DNA from: Actinomadura harenae
GTDB lineage: Bacteria > Actinomycetota > Actinomycetes > Streptosporangiales > Streptosporangiaceae
Length of the DNA: 64,000 nt
Reading direction: 5' to 3'
Assembly (NCBI RefSeq): GCF_003696215.1
Contig: NZ_RFFG01000037.1
Location: 16,724 to 80,723, forward strand
Every line of letters begins with the position of its first letter. Position 1 is the stretch's first letter. The notes under the pieces are model-generated. The model did no database searches. It had not been told where the DNA came from and saw only the letters and a list, made by a program, of their open reading frames with translations. Below, piece after piece: positions 1 to 7,988 of this stretch. The position numbers and the translations under genes were made by a program.

Positions 1-516
1 TTCGCGGACGTCACGAATCTCGTGCGCGCGCACGGGGGCGGCGAATGGTGGGGAGCTGACGTCCCGACCGTTACAGGAGCCTCGCACTATGCGGGGTGGA
101 GCCTGGTCGTCGCCGTGAAGGATCCGGCTGCCCCGCTTCAGCAGATCGTGGTTCTGGATGGTCCGCGCGCGCTCAGTTCCGGGGGAGACCGCAGCACGGA
201 CATCCCGCTTAGCGGACTCGACCCTGCGGCCCGTCCCGCGCACATCGGGGTTGTCGGTTGGGAAGGCGACGCCGGCCTCAAGGGCGACCGGGTTCTCTTG
301 GACGGCCGTCCGCTCACGCCTAATACGGGCACCCGTGCGGCGGACAACGTCTTCGACAGCTCCTCCCTTGGCGCGGTCGGACCGCAGTTGACGTTCGGCA
401 CGGATGTGGACGACTTCACAGCCGTCCTTGGCCGCCGTTCGAAACTCTCTGTGGAAACTAAGGACGACGCCGTGCTTCTGGGCGTAGTCACAGTAAGTGC
501 GCCTATGCGGAGCTGA
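1..516 (+). CDS. C-terminal part of a secreted surface-protein domain (5' truncated)
   Basis: The reading frame is open from base 1, so the start lies outside the window; the internal ATG at 22 is unlikely to be the real start. The visible 171 residues contain a YAGWSLVVAVKDP motif, an IVVLDG stretch and a GVVGWEGDAGLKGD segment. I associate this pattern with beta-rich N-terminal domains of large actinobacterial cell-surface proteins, often followed by DUF11 repeats. Here the protein simply ends after the domain, with no sortase signal or membrane anchor visible. A secreted location is therefore an inference. The exact family name is uncertain. Confidence 0.6.
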   Translation, partial: FADVTNLVRAHGGGEWWGADVPTVTGASHYAGWSLVVAVKDPAAPLQQIVVLDGPRALSSGGDRSTDIPLSGLDPAARPAHIGVVGWEGDAGLKGDRVLLDGRPLTPNTGTRAADNVFDSSSLGAVGPQLTFGTDVDDFTAVLGRRSKLSVETKDDAVLLGVVTVSAPMRS

Positions 517-960
517 CGTCCGCACCGGTCCGCACGCGACCATCTGACGTCTGACGTGCGCGAACCACGGTCGCACCATGGGCGGGTCATGAGCTCTGAG
601 GACGACTCGCCCGCATTGGACCGTGTGCCGGGAGTTTCCGTAAAGATCATGGACGAAGCATTAGGGACCGACCGGAACGGCTGGTAGCGTCCGCGCAGGA
701 GCGGCCCGTTCGACGGACGGGACGCGCGTGGGAGCACGGGCCACCAGGGGGCTCGCGCACGGCGGACTGTCGTGAAAGAGTGTCGAATCGCCGTATTGGC
801 CTACCGGTCTTACGGGCTTCACTACGCTAAGAACGCCCGGGGTCTTCGACCGGCCCACGTCCGTAAGCCAGGAGAGCGGGCCCGATGAGGGTGCCCCATG
901 CCGACCTCGCCACCGGGTGGGAGCCGCATGAGGTCCCGTGTTGACGAAAGGCGGAGCCGC
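517..960. other. 444-nt intergenic region
   Basis: I see no convincing gene here. The minus-strand frames across it are shadows. A short direct repeat of CTGACGT lies near 544-557, just after the stop of the upstream gene. The 3' end carries the Shine-Dalgarno of the NYN gene (GAAAGGCGGAG, ending about 5 nt before 961). Confidence 0.5.
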
Positions 961-2400
961 ATGGATCGCTGTGCGCTGTTCGTAGACGCCGGCTACCTGC
1001 TGGCGGACGGCGCCATGGCGGTGCACGGCACACGCCATCGCGAGGCCGTGTCCTGGGACTTCGGCGGCCTGTTGCAGTTGCTGGGCAACCTCGCGCGCGA
1101 GCGCACGAGCCTGCCCATGCTGCGCTGCTACTGGTACGAGGCGACGGTCGAGGGACGCCGCGCTCCCGAGCACGAGGCGCTCGCCGACCTGCCCGGCCTC
1201 AAGCTGCGGCTCGGCCGCGTCCGTCCCGGCCGCCGTGAGGGCGTCGACACCGAGATCCACCGCGACCTGATGGCGCTCGCCCGCAACGGCGCGCTCGCCG
1301 ACGCGGTCGTGGTCAGCGGCGACGAGGACCTCGCCCAGGTCGTCGCGGACGCGCAGGACCTCGGCGTCCGCGTGACCGTCGTGCACGTCGCCGTCGACGG
1401 CAACTGGACGATCTCGCGCGTGCTGCGGCAGGAATGCGACGACCTCATCGAGATCGGCTCCGGCCACCTGCGCCCGTACGTCAACCTGCTGACCGGCATG
1501 GACGGCGCGAGCGGCACCGGCGGCTCCTCGACGACGCCCGCCCCCCTGGCGAACGGGCACGGCAACGGCCATGGCGGCGTCGGCACGGGCACGCTCAGCC
1601 CCCTCCACTCCAGCACGCACAGCAGCCCTCCGCCGTCGTCCCCGATCACCTCCCCGCCCTCGCACATGAGCTCGGCCGGGCTCGACGGCGGAAGCGGCCT
1701 CGGATCCGGTATGCCGAGCCTCGGCGCCGGAACCCCCCCGTCGCTCGGCGCGGGCACGGGCGGGCTCGGTTCGGGCGGGCTCGGTTCGGCCGGCCTCGGA
1801 TCGTCCGTTCCTGGGCTCGGAGCGTCCGCCTCCGGGCTCGGCTCGTCCCCGCCCGGTCTCGGGACGGGATCGCTCGGTTCGTTCGGTACGAGCGGTCTGG
1901 GCTCGTCCAGCACCTCGAGCTCGCCGTCCGGCATCCCCTCGCCTCTGCACGCGGCTCCCACGCCCGGCCCGTCCGCCACCAAGGCGCCCACGTCGCCGCC
2001 GCCGTCCACCGGGCCGCTCTACAGCTCGTCGCCCTCACCGACGACGCCGCCTACGGCGCCTCCGCCGTCCTTGCCACCGACGGCGTCCCAGCCGCACGGC
2101 CCCTACACGGGCCCGCAGCAGATCTCGCCGTTGCCCATCCCGGCGCAGAGCGCGCCGAGCCTCTCGGACGCAGTGAAGGCCGCTCACCAGGAGGGGCAGG
2201 ACTTCGGCGAGTCCGTCGCCCGCGACGCGCCCGCGCTGTGGCTCGAGGCCGTTCTCGCGCGCAAGCCGCGCATGCCCTCCGATCTGGAGGCCCGCCTACT
2301 CCAGGGTTCGTCGCTCCCCATCGACTTCCTTCTCCATGACGAGGTGCGGCACGCCCTCCGCCGCGGTTTCTGGGACGCCCTGGAACGCTCGCGCCGCTGA
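961..2400 (+). CDS. NYN (PIN-like) domain protein with Gly/Ser/Pro-rich linker
   Basis: This is a predicted PIN-fold nuclease or RNA-binding protein of the NYN family. Residues 1-155 hold the domain: an N-terminal FVDAGYLL strand with the first acidic residue, DTEIHRDLMALA in the middle, and VVSGDEDLAQVV, the usual second acidic cluster. From about 160 to 400 the protein is low-complexity, rich in G-L-G-S repeats and then proline, and probably disordered. A short helical domain closes the protein (about 405-479). I chose ATG 961 over the upstream ATG 898 because GAAAGGCGGAG precedes it at good spacing and the domain starts immediately. The substrate is unknown. Confidence 0.82.
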   Translation: MDRCALFVDAGYLLADGAMAVHGTRHREAVSWDFGGLLQLLGNLARERTSLPMLRCYWYEATVEGRRAPEHEALADLPGLKLRLGRVRPGRREGVDTEIHRDLMALARNGALADAVVVSGDEDLAQVVADAQDLGVRVTVVHVAVDGNWTISRVLRQECDDLIEIGSGHLRPYVNLLTGMDGASGTGGSSTTPAPLANGHGNGHGGVGTGTLSPLHSSTHSSPPPSSPITSPPSHMSSAGLDGGSGLGSGMPSLGAGTPPSLGAGTGGLGSGGLGSAGLGSSVPGLGASASGLGSSPPGLGTGSLGSFGTSGLGSSSTSSSPSGIPSPLHAAPTPGPSATKAPTSPPPSTGPLYSSSPSPTTPPTAPPPSLPPTASQPHGPYTGPQQISPLPIPAQSAPSLSDAVKAAHQEGQDFGESVARDAPALWLEAVLARKPRMPSDLEARLLQGSSLPIDFLLHDEVRHALRRGFWDALERSRR

Positions 2401-2610
2401 ATCGTCCGCGCGCCCGCGAAAGCGCAGGTCCACGTCCGTTCAGGGCGTCGTCGACGCGTCCGTCCAGGCGGTTCCGCCGTGGGTGCGAACGACCGTCACC
2501 GCACGGGTTCGACCCGCCTTGCCCGTGTTCACACCCCCGATGACCTGCGGGAAACGCGAATTCATCAGCGATCATCCGAGATTCGCCCGCTTCGGGCATG
2601 CGACGCCGGG

Positions 2611-2623
2611 TAGCGTTGAGGCG
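2611..2623 (+). promoter_or_regulatory. Leaderless-type -10 element before the TPR gene
   Basis: TAGCGT at 2611-2616 is followed by six bases and the GTG start at 2623, with no Shine-Dalgarno. This is the geometry of a leaderless transcript. Confidence 0.45.
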
Positions 2624-3249
2624 TGACGCATGTGACGGAAGACGATCTCGACGATCTGGAGTTCGACACGCTGCGCACGGGCGATCACATCGCGGCGGCA
2701 CGGCGGCTGGCCGAGCTCGCCGACGCCGTGTCGGGCGGGGTGTCACGCGCCAACGTGCTGCTGCGCGCGGGCGAGCAGTGGCAGCACGCCGGCGAACACG
2801 ACCGCGCCGCCCAGTTCTACCGCCGCGCGGTGGAGGACGGCGGCGAGACCTACGGCGACCCGCGCGCGTATCTGGCCGACGCCCTGTTCGAGCTGGGACA
2901 CGTCGCCGAGGCCCGCGCCCTGGTGCGCGACATCCGGTCGGACGAGCCGCGCGACCCCGAGGTGTACCGCGCGGTCTCCGAGACGCTCTACGCGCACGGC
3001 GACGTCCTGGGCGCGCACGAGTGGTCGACGACCGGTGTGGACGTCGTCCTGGCGCTGCGCGACCGTGCCGCGGGGAGGCGCCCGGCGGGGCCCGGCGGTG
3101 AGGCGGTCGACGTCGACGACGCGGCGCTCGCCGAGGACAGCCTCGAGGCGCTGCTCCGGCTCCGCTATCGCGCGCGCATGGACCTCGGCCGTCCCGAGGA
3201 CGACTACGACGCGATGCTCGACGACCTGCTCAAGAACGCCGACTCCTGA
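2623..3249 (+). CDS. Tetratricopeptide-repeat protein
   Basis: This 208-residue cytoplasmic protein consists of helical repeats: RANVLLRAGEQWQHAGEHDRA (split here as a helix pair near residues 45-65), a second pair around AYLADALFELGHVAEAR, and a third around VYRAVSETLYAHGDVLGAHEW. TPR folds usually mediate protein-protein contacts. The C-terminal 50 residues are acidic and include an RYRARMDLGRPEDDYD segment. The GTG start has no Shine-Dalgarno but sits six bases after a TAGCGT hexamer. No specific partner can be named from context. Confidence 0.75.
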   Translation: MTHVTEDDLDDLEFDTLRTGDHIAAARRLAELADAVSGGVSRANVLLRAGEQWQHAGEHDRAAQFYRRAVEDGGETYGDPRAYLADALFELGHVAEARALVRDIRSDEPRDPEVYRAVSETLYAHGDVLGAHEWSTTGVDVVLALRDRAAGRRPAGPGGEAVDVDDAALAEDSLEALLRLRYRARMDLGRPEDDYDAMLDDLLKNADS

Positions 3250-3330
3250 CCCGGGCGACAGCGACCACTCTCCTCATCAACCCCTCTGACCTGCGCGAAC
3301 AGCGTCGCGTGAGGACGTCGTCGCGGTTTG

Positions 3331-4050
3331 TCAGAGGGTGGCGATAAGTTCGCCGAGGGTCTGGGCGACGGCGGCGGGCGGCTCGTGTTCGACGACCGTC
3401 CAGCCGCGCAGCGACGCCTCGCGGACGGCCTGGTCGTGGGAGTCCGCGCCGTCCCGGGGTGGGGTGGCGGTGCGGTCCGCGTGGGTGCGCAGGTAGCCGC
3501 AGGGCGCGTCGGGCCAGTCGGCGGGCACCGGTGCCGGTGGCGCGGCCTTGGCCTGCCCGGGCGGCGTGCCGTTCCGGTGGAGCACCTGTCCGTTCACGTG
3601 GACGTGCGGGTGCGCGTCGCCCGTCCCGTGCGTGTTGGCGAGGCCGTGCGCGTTGGGAAGCCCGTGCGCGTTGGCGTGTGCGGGGGCCGGTGAGGGCGGC
3701 TGAGCGTTTTCCGTCGCGTGCGTGTGGTTCTGGAAGGCTCGAGCGTTACGAGGGAGGGAGGCGTCCACGAAGACGTAGGCACCGACTGGACGGTGCGCCG
3801 CGCGCTGCGCCGACGCGATCGCCGGGAGAAGCGGGCCCGACGAGCCATGGCCGACGAGGACGAGCGGGACGTCCGGGGCGGTCGCGGCGATGATGAGGGA
3901 GGCGCGGGCGACGTAACCCACGCCTTCCAGGTCCGGAATGTCGGGGGTGACGACGTCGAAGCCGTACGAGCGCAGCATCTCGGGCAGGTCGCCCCAGGCG
4001 TCGGCGCTCGCGTGCGGGGTGTGCAGCAGGACGAGGGTTCCGGGCGTCAC
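3331..4050 (-). CDS. Alpha/beta hydrolase with His/Asn-rich insert
   Basis: A small serine hydrolase of about 239 residues. It opens with the typical strand LVLLHTPHASADAW and has the nucleophile elbow GHGSSG near residue 76. It lacks the usual length after the elbow: where a lid would be, it carries a run of HGLPNAHGLANTHG-type repeats and HPHVHVNG, roughly residues 120-155. I place the start at GTG 4050, because the longer frame adds 67 arginine-rich residues that look non-coding. The catalytic acid and histidine are not obvious, although a histidine in VVEHEPP near the end is possible. The substrate is unknown. It lies convergent to the TPR gene. Confidence 0.68.
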   Translation of the reverse strand: MTPGTLVLLHTPHASADAWGDLPEMLRSYGFDVVTPDIPDLEGVGYVARASLIIAATAPDVPLVLVGHGSSGPLLPAIASAQRAAHRPVGAYVFVDASLPRNARAFQNHTHATENAQPPSPAPAHANAHGLPNAHGLANTHGTGDAHPHVHVNGQVLHRNGTPPGQAKAAPPAPVPADWPDAPCGYLRTHADRTATPPRDGADSHDQAVREASLRGWTVVEHEPPAAVAQTLGELIATL

Positions 4051-4061
4051 GTCTGCGTCAT

Positions 4062-4158
4062 CCTGACTCCGTGTGAACCGTGCCGGACCCGGCGCGGAAC
4101 GCGCCAGGTCGCGCGGGTCGCGCGGGCCGCGCCGCGCCTGACTCCGAGTGGACCGTGG
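4062..4158. repeat. Direct repeat upstream of the alpha/beta hydrolase gene
   Basis: Two 21-nt copies (4062-4082 and 4138-4158) starting CCTGACTCCG and ending ACCGTG differ at two positions and are 76 nt apart. They sit in the promoter region of the minus-strand hydrolase gene, so they could be paired regulator sites. Confidence 0.4.
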
Positions 4159-4314
4159 ACACGGTCGGCCGCGTCCTCGTCCTCGTCCTCGCGTTCGGCG
4201 AGCTGAGCGCGGGCAAGGGACGTGGGGCCGCGGCGGCCGTCGGCTGCCCACCGTACACGTCCGCGCCGTCCGCGCGCCGTGCGCAACGGCGGTCCCTCCG
4301 CGATCACCGCACGA

Positions 4315-5358
4315 TCACTCCGCGGCCCAGATCCGGTCGGCGAAGGCGAGGAAGTTGGCGCCCATGACCTTGGCGATGCGGTCCTCCCGCCAGCCCTCGC
4401 GTTCGAGCAGGCGCGCGAGGCGGCGGAACTGGTCGGGGCCGGTCAGGTCCGGGACGAACGGGAGCGTGTCCGGGGCCTCGCCGGTCGCGCCGGATCCGGT
4501 GCGGGCGCGCTCGGCGACCTCCTCGGCGAGCCGGACGCGGTACTCGTCGAGGTCGTCGATCGCGGTGACCGCGCCGTCGGTGCCGATGCCGACATGGTCC
4601 TCGCCGCACACGTTCACCGCGTGCGCGAGGTGCGCGACGACGTCCTCGGCGGTGGCGCGCCCGGACGGGTTCAGGAACGGCATGAAGTAGACGCCGACGA
4701 ACCCGCCGCGCTCGGCGACCTGGCGGAGTTCGGCGTCGGTCTTGTTGCGCGGCAGGTCGGTGAGGGCGCGGCAGCCGGTGTGGTTGATCGACACGGGCCG
4801 GGTGGAGTGCGCGATCGCGTCGAGGCAGGTGCGTTCGCCGCTGTGCGACAGGTCCACCATGAGCCGCTGCTCGTTCAGCGCGTCCACGACGTCGCGGCCG
4901 AAGGGGGTGAGGCCGCCGCCGGACGCGTCCATGCAGCCCGAGCCGAGCTGGTTGGCCGGGTTGTAGGTGAGCTGGACGATGCGCACGCCCAGCTCGGCGA
5001 GCGTGGCGACACGTCCGGGGTCGTCGCCGGTCTGGACCGCGTTCTGGAGGCCGTAGATCACGCCGACGCGTCCCTCGCGTCCGGCCCGGCGGACGTCGTC
5101 GGCGGTCAGGACCTTCAGCAGGCTCTCCGGGCGGGCGGCGATCAGGTCGTCCCAGACGGAGATCTCGTCGAGGGTGTGCTCGAACGGCGGGAAGTCGCCC
5201 ATGACGTAGCCGAGCGTGACGTTCACGGCGGTCAGGCCGGACGCGCGGGCGTCGGCGAGCGCACGCTCGTCGATCACCAGGTCGCGGCTGGTCGCGGACG
5301 GTCCGTCGGCGAGTCCGGCGTTGGGGTTGTCCAGGCCGCCGAGCGCGTTGATGATCAT
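4315..5358 (-). CDS. Membrane-dipeptidase-like protein (peptidase family M19)
   Basis: This 347-residue TIM-barrel amidohydrolase-fold protein resembles renal/membrane dipeptidases. Visible family motifs are LTYNPANQLGSG, DLSHSGERT (a metal-binding His in classical members) and INHTGCRAL (a second His), then GIGTDG near the C-terminus. However, the N-terminal His-x-Asp pair is replaced by INALGGLDNPN, and the bridging Glu position reads GLQNA. It therefore belongs to a variant subfamily whose metal site may be incomplete. No signal peptide is seen, so a cytosolic location is likely. It follows the amidohydrolase gene on the same strand, suggesting joint handling of a dipeptide or cyclic amide. 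Confidence 0.8.
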   Translation of the reverse strand: MIINALGGLDNPNAGLADGPSATSRDLVIDERALADARASGLTAVNVTLGYVMGDFPPFEHTLDEISVWDDLIAARPESLLKVLTADDVRRAGREGRVGVIYGLQNAVQTGDDPGRVATLAELGVRIVQLTYNPANQLGSGCMDASGGGLTPFGRDVVDALNEQRLMVDLSHSGERTCLDAIAHSTRPVSINHTGCRALTDLPRNKTDAELRQVAERGGFVGVYFMPFLNPSGRATAEDVVAHLAHAVNVCGEDHVGIGTDGAVTAIDDLDEYRVRLAEEVAERARTGSGATGEAPDTLPFVPDLTGPDQFRRLARLLEREGWREDRIAKVMGANFLAFADRIWAAE

Positions 5359-5400
5359 TGATGGTCCTTCCGGTGGCCGTGTCGGGGGCGGAGCCTGAGC

Positions 5401-5463
5401 GAGCCGGGGCCGAGGCCAGGCGTGTCGGGGCGGAGGCTAGGCGAGCCGGGGCGGAGGCTAGGC
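5401..5463. repeat. Three tandem 21-bp repeats spanning the amidohydrolase stop codon
   Basis: Units 5401-5421, 5422-5442 and 5443-5463 share the core GGGGCGGAGGCTAGGC, with substitutions in the first. The third unit contains the minus-strand TAG stop (5458-5460). The 21-bp period keeps the copies in the same frame. Confidence 0.8.
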
Positions 5464-6717
5464 GAGCCGTGTGTTCAGGGCGTGGGCGTGGCCGCGTTTC
5501 ACGACCAGTTCGGCGGTGCACAGGTTGTGGATATCGCGGAGCGGGTCGTCCGCGAGGACGAGCAGGTTGGCGAGCTTTCCGGGCTCGACCGTGCCCATCT
5601 CGTGTTCGGCCGCCAAGGCGCGCGCGCCCACGAGGGTCGCCGAGCGGATCGCCTCCAGCGGCGTGAATCCGCATCGTTCGACTAGGAACGCGACCTCGTC
5701 CAGGACGGGCGGGTGGTCGCGCTCAGGGTCGGGATCGCTGTCGGTGCCCGTCGACACTTCCACGCCTGCGCGATGGGCCTGTGCCGTGAGGACGGCGGCG
5801 AGTTCCCCTGAGGGGGACTCCGGGTTCCACATGCTGCCGGTCGCGTCGAGGACGGTTCCTCGTGCGCGCATGTGGGCGAACAGGGCCGCCACGGCCGGAT
5901 GAGCGCCGTCCATGAAGCGCGCGTGGTCGATCGGCGGCTTGTCCGCGTAGGTCGTGAGCGGCCGGGACGGCTCCTGGAACGCCAGCATCGTGACGTGCGA
6001 GACGGCGTCCACGCCCGCGCGGACTACCTCGGCGGGCGTGGCCGGGAAGACGGCGGCGTGCGCCCAGACCCGCAGGCCCTGGCGGTGCGCCTCGGCCGTC
6101 AGCGCCGCGACGGTCTCGCCCGGCAGATCGGCGTAGATCTTGATCGCGGTGGCGTGCGTGCCCCGTGCGAGGGCGACCGCGAGCCGCAGGTCGGTGTCCG
6201 GCGCGATCGCCTGCATCCAGGGCACCGCGCCGGGCGTCTCGCCCTGGCTGACCTGCGCCGTCCGGGGATCGTCGAAGAAGGACGGCCCGGCCGTCAGCGC
6301 CGCGTACCGGACGTCCGGCGCGGCGATCTCGCCGACCCGGGCGGCGCGCGCGACGTCGGCGATCTGGCGCAGGTCGTCGGCCATGATCCGGATCGCGGTG
6401 ACCCCGCCGCGCAGGTCGCGGCGCAGCGTCGCCTCGGCGAGCGGCCGGTCCGGCGGTGTCGCGAGGTGCTGGTGGGTGTCGATCAGGCCGGGCAGGACGA
6501 ACCGTCCGGCGAGGTCCACGACCCGCGCGCCCGCGGGAGCCGACACGGACGCGTCGGGCCCCACCTCCGTGATCCGTTCCCCGGACACCACGACGCTCGT
6601 GCCCGGACGGGCCGGCGCGCCCGTGCCGTCCACGAGCGCACCTCCCCGGTAGACGACGGTCTCGGCGGCGGCGGGCGGGGCGTGCGGCGTCGGGGCGCCG
6701 GGAGGGGTGACACTCAC
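5458..6717 (-). CDS. Amidohydrolase (imidazolonepropionase-like)
   Basis: A 419-residue metal-dependent amidohydrolase. The N-terminal beta-sandwich (VVDLAGRFVLPGLID) leads into the DTHQHL metal motif around residue 80. A lysine in IKIYADL, histidines in VWAHAA and VSHVTML, and an aspartate in STGTDSDPD supply the remaining metal and catalytic positions. It ends with the usual VEPGKLANLLVLADDPL return to the beta-sandwich. The GTG start at 6717 is tentative; about 15 N-terminal Pro/Ala residues precede the domain. The substrate cannot be assigned; relatives hydrolyse cyclic amides and Xaa-Pro dipeptides. It is probably co-transcribed with the M19-like gene 99 nt downstream. Confidence 0.85.
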   Translation of the reverse strand: MSVTPPGAPTPHAPPAAAETVVYRGGALVDGTGAPARPGTSVVVSGERITEVGPDASVSAPAGARVVDLAGRFVLPGLIDTHQHLATPPDRPLAEATLRRDLRGGVTAIRIMADDLRQIADVARAARVGEIAAPDVRYAALTAGPSFFDDPRTAQVSQGETPGAVPWMQAIAPDTDLRLAVALARGTHATAIKIYADLPGETVAALTAEAHRQGLRVWAHAAVFPATPAEVVRAGVDAVSHVTMLAFQEPSRPLTTYADKPPIDHARFMDGAHPAVAALFAHMRARGTVLDATGSMWNPESPSGELAAVLTAQAHRAGVEVSTGTDSDPDPERDHPPVLDEVAFLVERCGFTPLEAIRSATLVGARALAAEHEMGTVEPGKLANLLVLADDPLRDIHNLCTAELVVKRGHAHALNTRLA

Positions 6718-6803
6718 CTCACCATCATGGACCCGCAGGTCAAGAGCCGTGTCCGCAGCCCCGTCGCCCGGTTCGGTCCGCCCGGGGCAATACAGTGCTC
6801 AGC

Positions 6804-7340
6804 GTGAGCGATCGTGATGACCTGCTGGAAGAGATCAAGGCCAAGGCCGTGGTGCACGGCGACTTCGTGCTGTCCTCCGGGCGGCGGGCGTCCTGGTACG
6901 TGGACCTGCGCCGGGTCACCCTGGACGGCGCGGTCGCGCCGCTGGTCGGCCGGGTGATGCTGGACGCCACGTCCGACCTGGAGTACGACGCCGTCGGCGG
7001 GCTCACGCTCGGCGCGGACCCGGTCGCGACCGCGATGCTGCACGCCGCCGCCGCGCGGGGCCGCAAGCTGGACGCCTTCGTCGTCCGGAAGGCCGACAAG
7101 CAGCACGGGCTCCAGCGCCGCATCGAGGGCCCGGACGTCGCCGGACGCCGCGTCCTCGCGGTCGAGGACACCTCGACCACGGGCGGCTCCGTCATGACCG
7201 CCGTCGAGGCGCTGCGCGCGGCGGGCGCCGAGGTCGTCGCCGTCGCCACGATCCTGGAGCGCGGCGCGGCCGACCGCATCGCCGCCGAGGGCCTCGAGTA
7301 CCGCCACCCCTACGCCGTCACCGACCTCGGCCTCGACTGA
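6804..7340 (+). CDS. pyrE: Orotate phosphoribosyltransferase
   Basis: PyrE converts orotate and PRPP to orotidine 5'-monophosphate in pyrimidine synthesis. The 178-residue protein has the N-terminal KAVVHGDFVLSSGRRASWYVD region that is typical of actinobacterial PyrE, the flexible-loop lysine segment VVRKADKQHG, and the PRPP-binding motif VLAVEDTSTTGGS. I chose GTG 6804 rather than GTG 6795 because a TACAGT hexamer ends seven bases upstream and the homologue-like sequence starts there. It stands alone, away from the other pyr genes. A strong hairpin follows the gene. Confidence 0.92.
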   Translation: MSDRDDLLEEIKAKAVVHGDFVLSSGRRASWYVDLRRVTLDGAVAPLVGRVMLDATSDLEYDAVGGLTLGADPVATAMLHAAAARGRKLDAFVVRKADKQHGLQRRIEGPDVAGRRVLAVEDTSTTGGSVMTAVEALRAAGAEVVAVATILERGAADRIAAEGLEYRHPYAVTDLGLD

Positions 7341-7355
7341 CCACCGACTGGCCAC
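7334..7355 (+). repeat. 11-bp tandem duplication across the pyrE stop codon
   Basis: CGACTGACCAC (7334-7344) contains the TGA stop and is followed directly by CGACTGGCCAC (7345-7355), which differs at one base. Confidence 0.7.
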
Positions 7356-7391
7356 TGTCCGGCCTGACCGGAACGGCCTCGTATGACACGG

Positions 7392-7425
7392 CACGCCCCG
7401 CGGAACCGACGTTCCGCGGGGCGTG
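7392..7425 (+). terminator. Hairpin terminator after pyrE
   Basis: The perfect 15-bp stem CACGCCCCGCGGAAC / GTTCCGCGGGGCGTG closes on the loop CGAC. No clear U-tract follows, as is usual in this GC-rich window. It lies between convergent genes and could act on both strands. Confidence 0.75.
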
Positions 7426-7532
7426 TCTCGTGGTCGCAGGGGTCGGCGGCCGGAAGGCCGCCGGGACGATCGTGGAGGGTGGCGCGGACGGTCAGCGGGA
7501 CGTGATCGGCGGGAGGCCGGTCTTCCCGTCCG

Positions 7533-7979
7533 TCAGCACTTGTCGACGAACCAGGTGCCGCGCTCGCCGCTCGTCTTGCGGGGCTGCACCTTGCCGCAGA
7601 TGGTGACCTGGACGGCCCCGCCGTCCGAGGCGACCACGTTCAGCGGCGCGTCCTCGATCTTGCGGCCCTCGCCGGGATTGAGCATGCCCTGGGCCAGCAC
7701 CTTGTTCGAGCCGGCGACCGTCACCAGGACGCTGGTCGCGGGCCCGACCACCTTGATGACCAACGGGGTCGAGGCGTTCGCCTTCTCCCCGCCCGACTGC
7801 TGCGATCCGCCGGGCGACGACGCACCGGCGGACTGCCGCGGCTTGGAGTCGTCCCCCGTATTCACCGCATTGAACAGCGCGATACCGCCGACGACGAGCA
7901 GCGCCACGACGGCCACGACGGCCAAGGCCGCGAGGAGAATGCGCGCTAGACCACGAGGGTCCGACCGATGACGTCCCAC
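7533..7979 (-). CDS. Single-pass membrane protein with RodZ-C-terminal-like (DUF4115) domain
   Basis: A 148-residue protein begins MGRHRSDPRG, followed by a hydrophobic segment at about residues 12-36. A Ser/Gly-rich linker follows, then a small beta domain (about 70-148) with VVGPATSVLVTVAG and APLNVVASDGGAVQVTICGK. The domain resembles the C-terminal DUF4115 domain of RodZ-type proteins, so an extracytoplasmic position is inferred. It lies 9 nt downstream of the DedA gene and is likely co-transcribed with it. No function is assigned. Confidence 0.65.
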   Translation of the reverse strand: MGRHRSDPRGLARILLAALAVVAVVALLVVGGIALFNAVNTGDDSKPRQSAGASSPGGSQQSGGEKANASTPLVIKVVGPATSVLVTVAGSNKVLAQGMLNPGEGRKIEDAPLNVVASDGGAVQVTICGKVQPRKTSGERGTWFVDKC

Positions 7980-7988
7980 ATGCGGAGG

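Noticed and set aside
4222..5361. Long plus-strand frame opposite the M19-like gene
   Set aside because: It has antisense composition (Val/Gly/Arg/Asp-rich) and no domain; the minus strand carries recognisable dipeptidase motifs.
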